Assembly: GCF_030540545.1 (NCBI RefSeq) | Contig: NZ_JAUNVZ010000002.1 | Coordinates: 267,261 to 331,260, forward strand | Direction of reading: 5' to 3' | DNA from: Rothia sp. (in: high G+C Gram-positive bacteria) | GTDB lineage: Bacteria > Actinomycetota > Actinomycetes > Actinomycetales > Micrococcaceae | DNA: 64,000 nucleotides | Shown here: piece after piece, positions 9,373 to 17,959 of the stretch | How the letters are laid out: the number at the start of each line of letters is the position of its first letter | How positions within the stretch are numbered: the first letter of the stretch is position 1 | Made by a program: the position numbers and the translations under genes | The notes under the pieces: generated by a model | Seen by the model: the letters and a program-made list of their open reading frames with translations, nothing else | Database searches by the model: none | Told to the model about the DNA's origin: nothing

Positions 9373-10494
9373 ATGGCTGCACTAGACTTTAACGCTGAAA
9401 TCAAAAAGCTACGCACAACCTACTCCGCCATCGAAGAGGTCAGTGACGTAGCCGCACTTGAACGCGCCGTTAAAGAGCTCTCCGAAGCAGCCGCAGCGCC
9501 CAGCCTCTGGGACAACCCCGAACAGGCACAACGCGTCACCAGCGCCCTCTCGCACAAGCAGGCAGAACTCAACCGCCTGCGTGCACTCGCCTCCCGCATC
9601 GACGACGTAGAAGTCATGATCGAACTCGCCGACGCAGAAGACGACGCAACCCGTGCAGAACTCTACGCAGACGCCGAAGAAGAAATCACCGCCATCGGGG
9701 CAAAACTACAAGAACTCGAAGTGCTCGTCCTACTCTCCGGAGAATACGACGAACGCTCCGCCGTCGTCACCATTCGCTCCGGCGCCGGCGGCGTAGATGC
9801 AGCAGACTTCGCCGAAATGCTCCTGCGCATGTACCTGCGTTGGGCCGAAAAAAACGGCTACCCCACCAAAGTCCTCGACACCTCCTGGGCAGAAGAAGCC
9901 GGACTCAAATCCGCAACCTTCGAAGTCAACGCACCCTACGCCTACGGACGCCTCTCCGTCGAAGCCGGCACCCACCGCCTCGTGCGCATATCCCCCTTTG
10001 ACAACCAAGGACGCCGACAAACCTCCTTCGCCGCCGTAGAAGTCATCCCGCTCATCGAGCAAACCGACTCCATCGATATCCCCGACAGCGAACTCAAAGT
10101 TGACGTCTTCCGCTCCTCCGGTCCCGGAGGACAAAGCGTGAACACCACCGACTCCGCCGTGCGACTTACTCACATCCCCACCGGAATCGTGGTCTCCATG
10201 CAAAACGAAAAATCCCAGCTGCAAAACCGCGCAGCCGCACTACGCGTGCTCCAATCGCGCCTGTTGCTGCTACGCAAAGAACAAGAAGACGCCAAAAAGA
10301 AAGAACTCGCAGGCGACATCAAAGCCAGCTGGGGCGACCAAATGCGCTCCTACGTGCTGCACCCCTACCAGATGGTCAAAGACCTACGCACCGGCTATGA
10401 AGAAGGAAACACCGCCAATGTACTCGACGGTGGACTCAACGCCTTCATCGACGCCGGAATCCGCTGGCGTGCAGCCGCCGCACGCGCCGAATAG
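9373..10494 (+). CDS. prfB: Peptide chain release factor 2
   Basis: 373 residues. The peptidyl-tRNA hydrolysis motif GGQ is at 252-254 ([10 protein letters not shown]) and the RF2 stop-codon recognition motif SPF at 207-209. A coiled N-terminal domain precedes them. It releases finished chains at UGA and UAA. The frame is continuous from the ATG with no in-frame UGA near codon 25, so the programmed +1 frameshift found in many bacteria is absent, as is common in high-GC actinobacteria. smpB follows after only 12 bases, with no ftsE or ftsX between them. Confidence 0.95.
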   Translation: MAALDFNAEIKKLRTTYSAIEEVSDVAALERAVKELSEAAAAPSLWDNPEQAQRVTSALSHKQAELNRLRALASRIDDVEVMIELADAEDDATRAELYADAEEEITAIGAKLQELEVLVLLSGEYDERSAVVTIRSGAGGVDAADFAEMLLRMYLRWAEKNGYPTKVLDTSWAEEAGLKSATFEVNAPYAYGRLSVEAGTHRLVRISPFDNQGRRQTSFAAVEVIPLIEQTDSIDIPDSELKVDVFRSSGPGGQSVNTTDSAVRLTHIPTGIVVSMQNEKSQLQNRAAALRVLQSRLLLLRKEQEDAKKKELAGDIKASWGDQMRSYVLHPYQMVKDLRTGYEEGNTANVLDGGLNAFIDAGIRWRAAAARAE

Positions 10495-10506
10495 AAACGA
10501 AAGAAC

Positions 10507-10998
10507 ATGGCACAAAAGAAAAAGAAAGCTGTCAAAGACCCCAATAACTCCATCATCGCGCAAAATAAAAAAGCGCGACACAACTACAATATCGTTGACA
10601 CCTACGAAGCCGGCATCGTGCTCCTAGGCACCGAAGTCAAATCCCTACGCGACGGCGGAGCCTCTATCACCGAAGGCTTCTGCCAAGTCACCAACGGCGA
10701 AATGTGGCTCGAAAACATCAACATCGCCGAATACGGCTACGGCACCTGGACCAACCACGCCGCACGCCGACGCCGCAAACTTCTGCTACACCGCAGCGAA
10801 ATCGCCAAACTCGACCAGAAACTGCGCGAAAGCGGATACACCGTTGTGCCCCTGAAGCTCTATTTCTCCAAGGGACGCGCAAAGGTTGAGATTGCGCTGG
10901 CAACCGGTAAGCGTGAATACGATAAGCGTCAGGCATTGCGTGAACGTCAAGACAATCTTGAAGCGACACGAGCTATGCGTTATCGCCAGATGCGCTAA
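10507..10998 (+). CDS. smpB: SsrA-binding protein
   Basis: 163 residues with the SmpB fold: [26 protein letters not shown], then [21 protein letters not shown], and a basic C-terminal tail that mimics an anticodon stem. It loads tmRNA onto stalled ribosomes. The partner RNA gene (ssrA) lies 1.75 kb downstream. Codon use changes sharply near 10850. The first 115 or so codons favour C/A endings (AAA, GAA, GGC); the rest use AAG, CGT and GGT. The protein itself looks intact on both sides. Confidence 0.95.
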   Translation: MAQKKKKAVKDPNNSIIAQNKKARHNYNIVDTYEAGIVLLGTEVKSLRDGGASITEGFCQVTNGEMWLENINIAEYGYGTWTNHAARRRRKLLLHRSEIAKLDQKLRESGYTVVPLKLYFSKGRAKVEIALATGKREYDKRQALRERQDNLEATRAMRYRQMR

Positions 10999-11234
10999 TG
11001 TGATACATCAGTTATTGAGGCAGGGTCGTGGTACGAGGCAAAGGCACTCGCGCACGACCCTGACCATTTCGCTGGGGCGAAATGCCCAGGCTAATAGCGC
11101 TCGACCTTTCCCTCTACCCACTCCACTTTTCAGATGGCTGGGGCTTATACCTCACCTTATCGAGGGAGGCAGCGGAAGGGAGTTTTCGACGGTGCGCTCA
11201 GATTACGCGTGTCACCGTGTACTATCATCGCGTT

Positions 11235-11269
11235 CGGGATGGTTCCTTTTCCGGGAACCATCCCGTTTT
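11235..11269 (+). terminator. Rho-independent terminator
   Basis: A perfect 12-pair stem CGGGATGGTTCC/GGAACCATCCCG with a 7-base loop is followed by TTTT. It ends the prfB-smpB transcript or a separate short RNA. Confidence 0.85.
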
Positions 11270-11373
11270 CATAACTGTGGTAGGTGGGTTGTAAACTCTG
11301 GGGTGCCCGTAGGGCATATACATCTATATGTTGATAGAGCGGGGTAAGTCTTTATATCTATGCACTGCATTTG

Positions 11374-11379
11374 TATAAT
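11374..11379 (+). promoter_or_regulatory. Consensus -10 box (TATAAT)
   Basis: A perfect TATAAT lies 36 bases before the DUF4190-like ATG. The -35 region is weak (TTTATA near 11351). Confidence 0.55.
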
Positions 11380-11414
11380 AAGAGAAATGTCCCGACCCTA
11401 GGAAAGAGCCGACA

Positions 11415-11945
11415 ATGTCTCAGAACCCCAACGAGATTAACCTCTCCAAGCCCGAAACTGAAGCACCGAACGCTGCAGAGCCCGTATTCACCCCCGCTGA
11501 ACCCCAGTTCGTACCGGCAGCACCCACCGCTCCCGCAGCACCGAACCCCTACGCAGGTGGCTTTGTGCCCTCCCTGTCCAAGGGTCTCGCTATTGCCGCA
11601 CTGGTGGTAGGCATTATCGCCTTCCTGACCGGTCTCGTTCCTTTCCTGGGCGGTGTGCTCGCCCTGGTCGGTCTGATCCTGGGTATTGTTGCACTGGTGA
11701 AGGTCAAGAAGGGCACCGCTGCCGGTAAGGGTATGGGCATTACCGCTATTGTTTTGTCCTCCCTGGCACTGATTACCAATATCATCGTGATCGTTCTTCT
11801 CTTCTTGGGTCTGGCAATGGTTCATGAATGCGATAACACCGCCGTGAAGAACGCCGACGGCACCTACACCTGCACCATGAACGGCCAGAAGGTGATCGTT
11901 GAAAAGAACGGCGAGAGTAGCTACACGCTTGTTACCACCAAGTAA
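11415..11945 (+). CDS. DUF4190-like small membrane protein
   Basis: 176 residues. A Pro/Ala-rich cytoplasmic N-terminus (1-50) comes before two hydrophobic segments (about 55-100 and 110-140) separated by LVKVKKGTAAGKGMGI. This glycine-rich pair is the usual DUF4190 layout. A short extracytoplasmic tail with two Cys (HECDNTAV, YTCTMNG) may form a disulfide and binds nothing recognisable. It has its own TATAAT promoter, a GAAAGAG ribosome site and a strong terminator, so it is a single-gene unit. Function unknown. Confidence 0.75.
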   Translation: MSQNPNEINLSKPETEAPNAAEPVFTPAEPQFVPAAPTAPAAPNPYAGGFVPSLSKGLAIAALVVGIIAFLTGLVPFLGGVLALVGLILGIVALVKVKKGTAAGKGMGITAIVLSSLALITNIIVIVLLFLGLAMVHECDNTAVKNADGTYTCTMNGQKVIVEKNGESSYTLVTTK

Positions 11946-11980
11946 CATACCTACGAACCGCTGAGCCATTCAGCACATAC

Positions 11981-12020
11981 ACCGGGAACTTTGAGAAGAC
12001 TCTCAGAGTTCCCGGTTTTT
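11981..12020 (+). terminator. Rho-independent terminator
   Basis: ACCGGGAACT-TTGAGA, a short AGAC loop, then TCTCAG-AGTTCCCGGT forms a 16-pair stem with one G-U pair, followed by TTTT. Confidence 0.9.
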
Positions 12021-12136
12021 GCTTTAAGAGTGCTGGGAATCGGGCTAAAACCTCAGAAAAACATACCAAATCTGCAGAAGCCTGCTCTACGCTGAAGAGC
12101 AGTACAGGCCACGACCCAAACACATGAGGAGAAACC

Positions 12137-12361
12137 ATGCCGCAGCATACCAGAACCACCGGCGGGCACTATAGATCCAGCATCTACACCGATGCTTCCC
12201 TAGGAGGTGAAGAAAACGCCACTATCCGTGTCAAAGACGCCCCCGCAAACCGTAAAGCGGGGCTGCTCATTGGCGGTATTGCGCTGAGCACACCGATTGT
12301 GTTCTGGCTACTGATGGGTATTGTGCTCATCAGTCGAGCACTCATTAACCCCAGCTTCTAA
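12137..12361 (+). CDS. Small single-pass membrane protein, unknown
   Basis: 74 residues. A polar N-terminus of about 40 residues is followed by one or two tightly packed hydrophobic segments (GLLIGGIALSTPIVFWLLM and on to the end). A clear GAGGAG ribosome site lies before the ATG, which supports translation. The next small frame starts 29 bases after its stop. I recognise no family. Confidence 0.6.
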   Translation: MPQHTRTTGGHYRSSIYTDASLGGEENATIRVKDAPANRKAGLLIGGIALSTPIVFWLLMGIVLISRALINPSF

Positions 12362-12390
12362 GCTGCAGCCCATGCAGGCGCATAGGTTCA

Positions 12391-12615
12391 ATGTATGAGC
12401 CAATACAACCCAACCACACTTTCCCACACTTGATGAGCTATCCGCACTTTGCATGGATGAGCCTGTGTGCATTGGTGACCTCGGTCTGCGGCGTGATCTG
12501 TATGAGTATGCGTTATGAGAATGGTCCTCGGCGTGCAGTGATTGCGGTGAATGTGCCCATCCCCTTGATATGGATCTTTGGTCTAATGCACCTGGGTAAC
12601 CTCTTTGCATGGTAA
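12391..12615 (+). CDS. Small membrane protein, hypothetical
   Basis: 74 residues with two hydrophobic segments (about 22-42 and 52-72) and a short basic loop (RYENGPRR). Only a weak AGG lies upstream. It is open, sits between a good small gene and the ssrA promoter, and has a plausible membrane-protein composition. Its reality is uncertain. Confidence 0.4.
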   Translation: MYEPIQPNHTFPHLMSYPHFAWMSLCALVTSVCGVICMSMRYENGPRRAVIAVNVPIPLIWIFGLMHLGNLFAW

Positions 12616-12636
12616 CCAGTTACGGCGAGCAAACAC

Positions 12637-12665
12637 TTGCGATGCGAATCGTACCGCGGTATACT
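12637..12665 (+). promoter_or_regulatory. Sigma-A-type promoter for ssrA
   Basis: TTGCGA (12637-12642), exactly 17 bases, then TATACT (12660-12665). The predicted start near 12672 leaves an 80-base leader before the mature tmRNA 5' end, which RNase P would remove. Confidence 0.7.
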
Positions 12666-12751
12666 AGTTGTCTACCGTTGTGGACGGCCCGCGCCGCCAA
12701 GGAGTGAATCGCGGAAAACGTCACGCACGGGGCTTTTTGATAAAAGCATAG

Positions 12752-13124
12752 GGGGATGATCGGTTTCGACGATGTAGGTTGAGATGGGTGAAGCGTGCCG
12801 AGGACTGCAGGGTTATCTCGTTAACGCCCTCTGCAACTAAATATAAATGCAGAATCTAAGCGTTCTGATTTCGCTCTCGCTGCCTAAGCGCGAGAAGCAA
12901 TCTGTCAGCCTGAGTTTGCCTTTGGTTCAGTAGCTGGCATCGACTTAAAAGGCCACTGCTGTGAGCGTTTGCCGTAGGCGCTCACGGGACACTTATACGG
13001 ATAGGTTCGTCGTTGCACGTGTTTGTGCCAGCAACGGAGCCGAAAAATAGCGCATTCACAAACTGCGCACGGAGAAGCCCCGTTGAGGCTACATCGGACC
13101 GGGGTTCGATTCCCCGCATCTCCA
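12752..13124 (+). ncRNA. ssrA: tmRNA (transfer-messenger RNA)
   Basis: The 5' end GGGGATGATCGGTTTCGAC is the tmRNA signature. GGGGATG pairs with CATCTCC (13117-13123) as the acceptor stem. The T-arm is CGGGG-TTCGATT-CCCCG (13100-13116). The tag frame starts at GCA 12849 and ends at TAA 12885-12887, encoding AESKRSDFALAA; the ALAA end is the usual protease signal. The discriminator A (13124) is followed by CGA, so the terminal CCA is not encoded and must be added. It works with SmpB to free stalled ribosomes and mark the partial protein for degradation. Its own promoter and terminator flank it. Confidence 0.96.
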
Positions 13125-13163
13125 CGATTACCCCTGGTTCCGCTCCTTGAAGAACCGAAGACG

Positions 13164-13222
13164 CCGGTGGGTGTTCTGTTCCTCGTTACGTAACGAGCGG
13201 CAGAACACCCACCGTTTTCTTT
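13164..13222 (+). terminator. Rho-independent terminator of ssrA
   Basis: CGGTGGGTGTTCTG and CAGAACACCCACCG form a perfect 14-pair stem. Inside it CTCGTTA-CG-TAACGAG forms a second stem. TTTTCTTT follows. Confidence 0.92.
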
Positions 13223-13348
13223 ACCCGCGTCCACCACCGGCAGCGGGGTAGAAGAACATAGACTGAGATAAACCCGCCAGCTTATGCCCCTTAGCGCCAA
13301 GATACTGGTAGTATCAAAGAGAAGAGAACGCCAATCAAAGGAAAGACC

Positions 13349-13876
13349 GTGAGCGAACAGATCCCCTACAGCCCCCAGGTACCCTACGGCGCGCCCGCTC
13401 CCGTCCTCGAAGCCCCTGCACCCGTTGCCGAAGAAAGCACCCCTGCCGAGCTGCGTGTTCCCGAAGCGGCACGACGCCCCTACGGCGAACCCCCGCGCGA
13501 TCTGCGTTCCCCTGGCTATAACTATGCTTTTGCCAGCATGCTCACCGGCGCCATTACCCTGGGATGGTTGGTGCTGAACATCCTCTTCACCCTGCTGTTG
13601 ATTGCAGCCTACGGTAAAGGCGGCGATTCAACCGCCCTCTCCTCGGACTCGCTCATTAGCGGCTGGGCACAATACCCCGTCACCTACCTGGTGATGAACA
13701 CCCTGACCGATTTGGTCCCGGTTCTGGCAGCCTTCATCCTGGGTACTTTTGGCATTCAGCGCAATACGCCCGGCAGCCCCTACCACGCAAAAACCACTAC
13801 CTACGCCACCTGGGGTTTGATTTGCGGCGGCTTGGGCATTGCCCTCTGGGTTTTGACCCTGGTTATTCAGCTCTAA
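13349..13876 (+). CDS. Polytopic membrane protein, unknown
   Basis: 175 residues. A Pro-rich cytoplasmic N-terminus of about 55 residues is followed by three hydrophobic segments (about 62-90, 112-135 and 150-173). Translation starts at GTG behind AAAGGAAAG. The proline-rich head plus few membrane helices resembles many actinobacterial DUF4190-type proteins, but I cannot place it in a family. Single-gene unit between the ssrA terminator and its own terminator. Confidence 0.65.
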   Translation: MSEQIPYSPQVPYGAPAPVLEAPAPVAEESTPAELRVPEAARRPYGEPPRDLRSPGYNYAFASMLTGAITLGWLVLNILFTLLLIAAYGKGGDSTALSSDSLISGWAQYPVTYLVMNTLTDLVPVLAAFILGTFGIQRNTPGSPYHAKTTTYATWGLICGGLGIALWVLTLVIQL

Positions 13877-13914
13877 AACCTTCCAAACCATCTCAACGCT
13901 TAAAGCAATCAAGA

Positions 13915-13943
13915 CACCGTATCCATCACAGATACGGTGCCTT
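13915..13943. terminator. Terminator between convergent genes
   Basis: CACCGTATC and GATACGGTG make a 9-pair stem with a 7-base loop, followed by CCTTT. hisN converges from the other side. Confidence 0.7.
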
Positions 13944-13969
13944 TGCTATAGGTCATTGAACTCTGAGGC

Positions 13970-14773
13970 TTATCCAGCGGGGTTCAGACGATCCAGCACC
14001 GTGCCGTGCAGCGCCGGAACAGCCGCCAACAGACCGTCAGAATCCAAAGGCTCAGAACCATCCAGAGAGGTAATCACGCCGCCCGCCTCACGCACAATGG
14101 GCACCAGAGCAGCCTTATCGTAAATCTCCAGACCCGGCTCCACCGCAATATCCACGGCGCCCTCAGCCATGAGCATATACGCCCAAAACTCACCAAAACC
14201 GCGGGAACGCTTCACCGAATCCAGCAAATCCACAAAAGGCTCGCGGCGCTCGCCCCAACCCGCCAGAGAAGCGTACGTCAGGGAAGAATCCTCCAGATCC
14301 TCAACGGAAGAAATGCTCAGGCGGGACGCCGAAGACAGAGACTTGCCCGCATAAGCGCCACCATCGGCCACAGCCCACCATCGGCGGCCCAGAGCCGGAG
14401 CGGAGACCACACCCACCACCGGCTCACCCTGATCCAACAGAGCAATCAGAGTAGCCCACACCGGCACACCGCGCATAAAATTCGCGGTGCCATCAATAGG
14501 ATCAATTACCCACTGGCGAGCAGCCGTACCGGTAGAACCGAACTCCTCACCCACAATACCGTCACGGGTGCGCACACGGGAAAGCTGAGCACGAATCAGC
14601 TGCTCAACCTCACGGTCAGCGGCAGTAACCGCCGAGCCGTCCTCCTTGAGCTGCACACCCTCCATATGCCCGGCAGTGACAGATTTGAAAGCCTGCAGGG
14701 ACACGCGGTCGGCGCTATCGGCAAGAATATGCGCCAGGCGCAAATCATCGGTATAGGGGTTAGGGGAAGCCAT
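13970..14773 (-). CDS. hisN: Histidinol-phosphatase, inositol monophosphatase family
   Basis: 267 residues from the ATG at 14773; a GTG two codons earlier is possible but less likely. The metal and phosphate motifs of the inositol monophosphatase superfamily are present: GEEFG, DPIDGTANF, and a C-terminal WAYMLMAEGAVDIAVEPGLEIYDKAAL with the last metal Asp. The actinobacterial clade next to rsgA and aroA includes the HisN enzyme that removes phosphate from histidinol phosphate. Inositol or other sugar phosphates remain possible substrates. rsgA lies 82 bases upstream in the same direction. Confidence 0.82.
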   Translation of the reverse strand: MASPNPYTDDLRLAHILADSADRVSLQAFKSVTAGHMEGVQLKEDGSAVTAADREVEQLIRAQLSRVRTRDGIVGEEFGSTGTAARQWVIDPIDGTANFMRGVPVWATLIALLDQGEPVVGVVSAPALGRRWWAVADGGAYAGKSLSSASRLSISSVEDLEDSSLTYASLAGWGERREPFVDLLDSVKRSRGFGEFWAYMLMAEGAVDIAVEPGLEIYDKAALVPIVREAGGVITSLDGSEPLDSDGLLAAVPALHGTVLDRLNPAG

Positions 14774-14855
14774 GAACACTCACTTATCGGTAGAAACGCT
14801 AAAAGCACGAAGAACGGCGCGCCCCGGCATCTGGGAGCGCGCAGCCCATAAAAGA

Positions 14856-15980
14856 CTAGAGCAGAGAACCCAATTCCTTCTCAGAATCACCCTGCTCACC
14901 GGAAACCTGCAGCAGCTTACGCAAAGACTCCAAACGAGCCTCGCCGCTGTCCCCCGCACGACCGGCAGCCACATAGGCGCTCAGACCGCATTGCTCCGCC
15001 TCCGGGGAATGATCGCAACCCTTGGGGCAATCCGCAGCCCCGGCAGCCAGCTCCACAAAAGCCTCAACAATACGCTCAGCGCTCACATGAGCCAGACCAA
15101 AGGAACGAATACCCGGGGTATCAATAATCCAGGTGCCCGCGGGAATCTCAATCTCCTCAGAAACAGGCTGCAACGCCAGAGCCGAGGAGGAGGTATGGCG
15201 GCCACGACCGGTCACCGCATTCACATGACCGGTCGCACGCTGAGCACCCGTGAGAGCATTAACCAGGGTGGACTTACCCACGCCCGAATGACCCAGCAGC
15301 ACCGAGACATGACCCAGCAGCTGCTCCAAAAGCTCATCCACCGGGCCGCGGGAAAGACCCTCAGCGCCCTCTTCAGAAGGGGCACGACCGTCCACAGAGC
15401 CCGAGAGCACAATCTTTAGACCCGAGGTACGGTAGTACTCCAGCAGCTCGGTCGGCTGCTTCACATCGGTCTTGGTAATGCACAGAATCGGTTCAATACC
15501 GGCATCCAGCGCCGCCACAATCGCACGATCAATAAAACCGGTGCGAGGCTCCGGGTTCGCCGCAGCCACCACAATCACCAGCTGATCGGCATTGGCAACC
15601 ACGACGCGCTCGCTCGGGTCAGTATCATCGGCGCTACGGCGCAGCACCGAGCTACGCTCACCCAAGCGCACAATACGCGCCAGGGTATCCTTCGCGCCGC
15701 TGGTATCGCCCACCAGGTCCACGAAATCACCGGTCACAATGGAGGTACGGCGCAGCTCCTTCGCGCGGGCAGCAATGAGCTGACGCTCCTGCTCGGTGCC
15801 CTCATCAACCACCACGGACCAGCGTCCGCGATCCACCGTGACCACACGACCGCGAATCGCATGCTCAAATGCGGGGCGGTCCTTGGTGCGGGGGCGCGAA
15901 CCCTTTTTATTTGGGCGTACGTGCACATCTGACTCATCAAAATCAAGATAGTCGTATGCGCTCACGCGAGAAGAACCCAT
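14856..15980 (-). CDS. rsgA: Ribosome small-subunit GTPase RsgA
   Basis: 374 residues with a circularly permuted GTPase. G4 TKTD is at 169-172, before G1 GHSGVGKST at 230-238 and G3 DTPG at 287-290. An N-terminal OB-like part (about 40-115) precedes it. A C-terminal zinc knuckle has C318, C322, H324 and C331. It checks late 30S maturation. The ATG overlaps the aroA stop by one base, so it is coupled to aroA. aroA-rsgA adjacency near a SigR-type sigma factor is common in actinobacteria. Confidence 0.94.
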   Translation of the reverse strand: MGSSRVSAYDYLDFDESDVHVRPNKKGSRPRTKDRPAFEHAIRGRVVTVDRGRWSVVVDEGTEQERQLIAARAKELRRTSIVTGDFVDLVGDTSGAKDTLARIVRLGERSSVLRRSADDTDPSERVVVANADQLVIVVAAANPEPRTGFIDRAIVAALDAGIEPILCITKTDVKQPTELLEYYRTSGLKIVLSGSVDGRAPSEEGAEGLSRGPVDELLEQLLGHVSVLLGHSGVGKSTLVNALTGAQRATGHVNAVTGRGRHTSSSALALQPVSEEIEIPAGTWIIDTPGIRSFGLAHVSAERIVEAFVELAAGAADCPKGCDHSPEAEQCGLSAYVAAGRAGDSGEARLESLRKLLQVSGEQGDSEKELGSLL

Positions 15981-17437
15981 TAAGCCTCATCCTTAGTCGT
16001 TGAAGTGTGCTGCAGCTGATCCAGCAGAGCCAGCCACAGCCCCGTAAAATCGGGGATAGTTTTGGAGGTGGTTGCTACGTTTTCAACCACGGTATTGGCG
16101 CGGCGCAAACCAATAATTGCCGCGAAGGTCGCCATACGATGATCGGCGTAGGTGCGAGCCAGTACCCGCTGCGCCTGCCCGGTGGGGATACTCGAGAGAA
16201 TACGAATGCCGTCCTCAGTCTCTTCGGCGCTACCGCCCAGGCGGTTAATCTCAGCGGTCAGCGCCGCCAGACGGTCGGTCTCGTGGCCGCGCAAATGTTC
16301 AATACCGCGTAGCTGAGAGCCCGTAGCCGCCAGGGCACAGATAGCAGCCAGGGTGGGTGCCAGCTCGCCGGCGGCGCGCACATCCACATCAATACCGGGT
16401 ACCGCACTAATATCCGCCGGCCCCGTCACGGTCAATACACCAATGGACGAATCGGTGCTATGGGACTCAAAAGATACTTCACCGCCCAGCAGAGGCAGCA
16501 GCTGGCGCCAATGATCGCCCACCTGAGTGGTACCGGCAGAACCATCCGCTGCAGGAGCGGGCCAATCCGCCACGCTCACCGAGGTACCGGTCACCATAGC
16601 AGCCGCCACAAAGGGACCGGCATTGGAAAGATCCGGCTCAATGGTCTTTTCAAAGCCCGCAAAAGCACCCGGGAACACACGCCAAGAGAATACACCCGCC
16701 TGGCGGTCAATGGTGGACTCAACACGCACACCCAGCTCACGCAGAGCCTCAACGCTCATCTCAATATGAGGAATCGAAGGCACCGAAGAGCCCACATGCT
16801 CCAGCACAATACCCTGCGGCAGGCGCGGAGCAGCCAGAAGCAGAGCCGAAACGAACTGGGAGCTTGCCGAAGCATCAATACGCACATGCGCCGGTTCATC
16901 AGCGCTCTGCAGAGCAAGACCAGCAGAGACCATCTCAAAGGGCAGACACGAGGCATCGGCGGGGGAGAAGCTTACACCCAACTGACGCAAGCCATCCAGC
17001 AGAGCACCCATGGGGCGAGCGTAAGCGTGCTCATCCCCATCGACATTAAAAGTACCCGGCAGCAGAGCCGCAAGAGCTGGCACAAAACGCATCACGGTAC
17101 CGGCAAGACCGGTCTCAATACGGGCGGTCAGAGGCTTATCGGAGGAAAAATCACAGGGAGTAATGCGCAGATCCGGACCGAAAGGAGAAGCACCCGGAAC
17201 CTCCTCAATCACAGCGCCCAGCTCACGCAGAGCGGCAATCATGAGCGCCGAATCGCGCGAATGCAGGGGAGAGCGCAACAGAGACGGAGAATCAGCCAAA
17301 GCCGCCAGCAGTAGATAACGGTTCGTCAGAGACTTAGAACCCGGAATGTGCACCAGTGCACTTGCGGCGGCATTCTCGCCAGGGGAATAGGCGGGTGCGA
17401 GCCAGTCACTCTCAGCAATCGGCTGGGTATCGGTCAT
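15980..17437 (-). CDS. aroA: 3-phosphoshikimate 1-carboxyvinyltransferase (EPSP synthase)
   Basis: 485 residues. The N-terminal substrate motif is PGSKSLTNRYLLLAALA. Other family marks are LAGTVMRFVPALAALLPG, SSQFVSALLLAAP and the C-terminal YADHRMATFAAIIGLR. It joins shikimate 3-phosphate with phosphoenolpyruvate in aromatic amino acid synthesis. It is slightly longer than the E. coli enzyme because of a loop near residue 290 (ADWPAPAADGSAG). It is first in an aroA-rsgA-hisN run on the minus strand. Confidence 0.94.
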   Translation of the reverse strand: MTDTQPIAESDWLAPAYSPGENAAASALVHIPGSKSLTNRYLLLAALADSPSLLRSPLHSRDSALMIAALRELGAVIEEVPGASPFGPDLRITPCDFSSDKPLTARIETGLAGTVMRFVPALAALLPGTFNVDGDEHAYARPMGALLDGLRQLGVSFSPADASCLPFEMVSAGLALQSADEPAHVRIDASASSQFVSALLLAAPRLPQGIVLEHVGSSVPSIPHIEMSVEALRELGVRVESTIDRQAGVFSWRVFPGAFAGFEKTIEPDLSNAGPFVAAAMVTGTSVSVADWPAPAADGSAGTTQVGDHWRQLLPLLGGEVSFESHSTDSSIGVLTVTGPADISAVPGIDVDVRAAGELAPTLAAICALAATGSQLRGIEHLRGHETDRLAALTAEINRLGGSAEETEDGIRILSSIPTGQAQRVLARTYADHRMATFAAIIGLRRANTVVENVATTSKTIPDFTGLWLALLDQLQHTSTTKDEA

Positions 17438-17512
17438 TGCATATCCTTATGTCACTGAACACTACCTTCCTATTTTAGCCTGTCAACGCTCATAGGAGGA
17501 GAACAGGCACAT

Positions 17513-17554
17513 AAAAAGAGCGCGCCCGGCGGAAAGAAACCACCGAGCGCACTC
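17513..17554 (-). terminator. Terminator of the sigR-rsrA operon
   Basis: Read on the minus strand, GAGTGCGCTCGGTGG, a TTTCTTT loop, then CCGCCGGGCGCGCTC forms a 15-base imperfect stem followed by TTTTTAT. Confidence 0.85.
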
Positions 17555-17579
17555 TACACGCGTCTATAGCGTTGCCTTT

Positions 17580-17903
17580 TTAGGCAGCAGCGCAGAACTT
17601 TTCAATATGCTCCAGCAAAGAAGCCTTCAGCTCCTCAGGAGCGCTCTCCGCGCAAGAAGAACGGACCTTATCGCGCACCAGCTGCTCCAACTCGCGTTGC
17701 TGATCGCATTCGGAGCACTTCGCCAAATGCTCACGTACCTGCTCAACATCCTCGGGGCTCAGCGCATTATCCAGGTATTCCCACAGGCGCTGCAGGGTCT
17801 TCTCGCAGGGGTGAGCCGCCAAGCAATCCTCATGCTCAGGGTGCTCATGGGACATCGTATCGCTCAGCAGGGGAATGTCCTGCTGCTGGTTATCTGCAAC
17901 CAC
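17580..17903 (-). CDS. rsrA: Mycothiol-type anti-sigma factor RsrA-like
   Basis: 107 residues from a GTG with AAGGA seven bases before it; an ATG 16 codons later also exists. The zinc anti-sigma motif H-x3-C-x2-C is H59, C63, C66 (EHLAKCSEC), with a further Cys at 33 and one at the C-terminal end. In this family oxidation forms disulfides, releases zinc and frees the sigma factor. It lies 56 bases after sigR in the same direction, which is the standard order. Confidence 0.88.
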   Translation of the reverse strand: MVADNQQQDIPLLSDTMSHEHPEHEDCLAAHPCEKTLQRLWEYLDNALSPEDVEQVREHLAKCSECDQQRELEQLVRDKVRSSCAESAPEELKASLLEHIEKFCAAA

Positions 17904-17959
17904 GATATATCCTTCCGTTGTACGTTCTTTTATCGTTAAATCCTTGAAAAGCCTGTGAG

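Larger units (their letters stand above)
10999..11414. other. Structured intergenic region after smpB
   Basis: No convincing gene. It holds a 10-pair stem CAGGGTCGTG/CACGACCCTG (11021-11062), a 7-pair stem CATTTCG/CGAAATG (11065-11084) and, about 150 bases on, a strong terminator hairpin. A promoter for the next gene lies at the right end. The order of stems and terminator would suit a small RNA, but no promoter for one is clear. Confidence 0.5.

Noticed and set aside
10886-11347. 153-codon frame overlapping the end of smpB
   Set aside because: It covers three RNA stems, has odd composition and no ribosome site.
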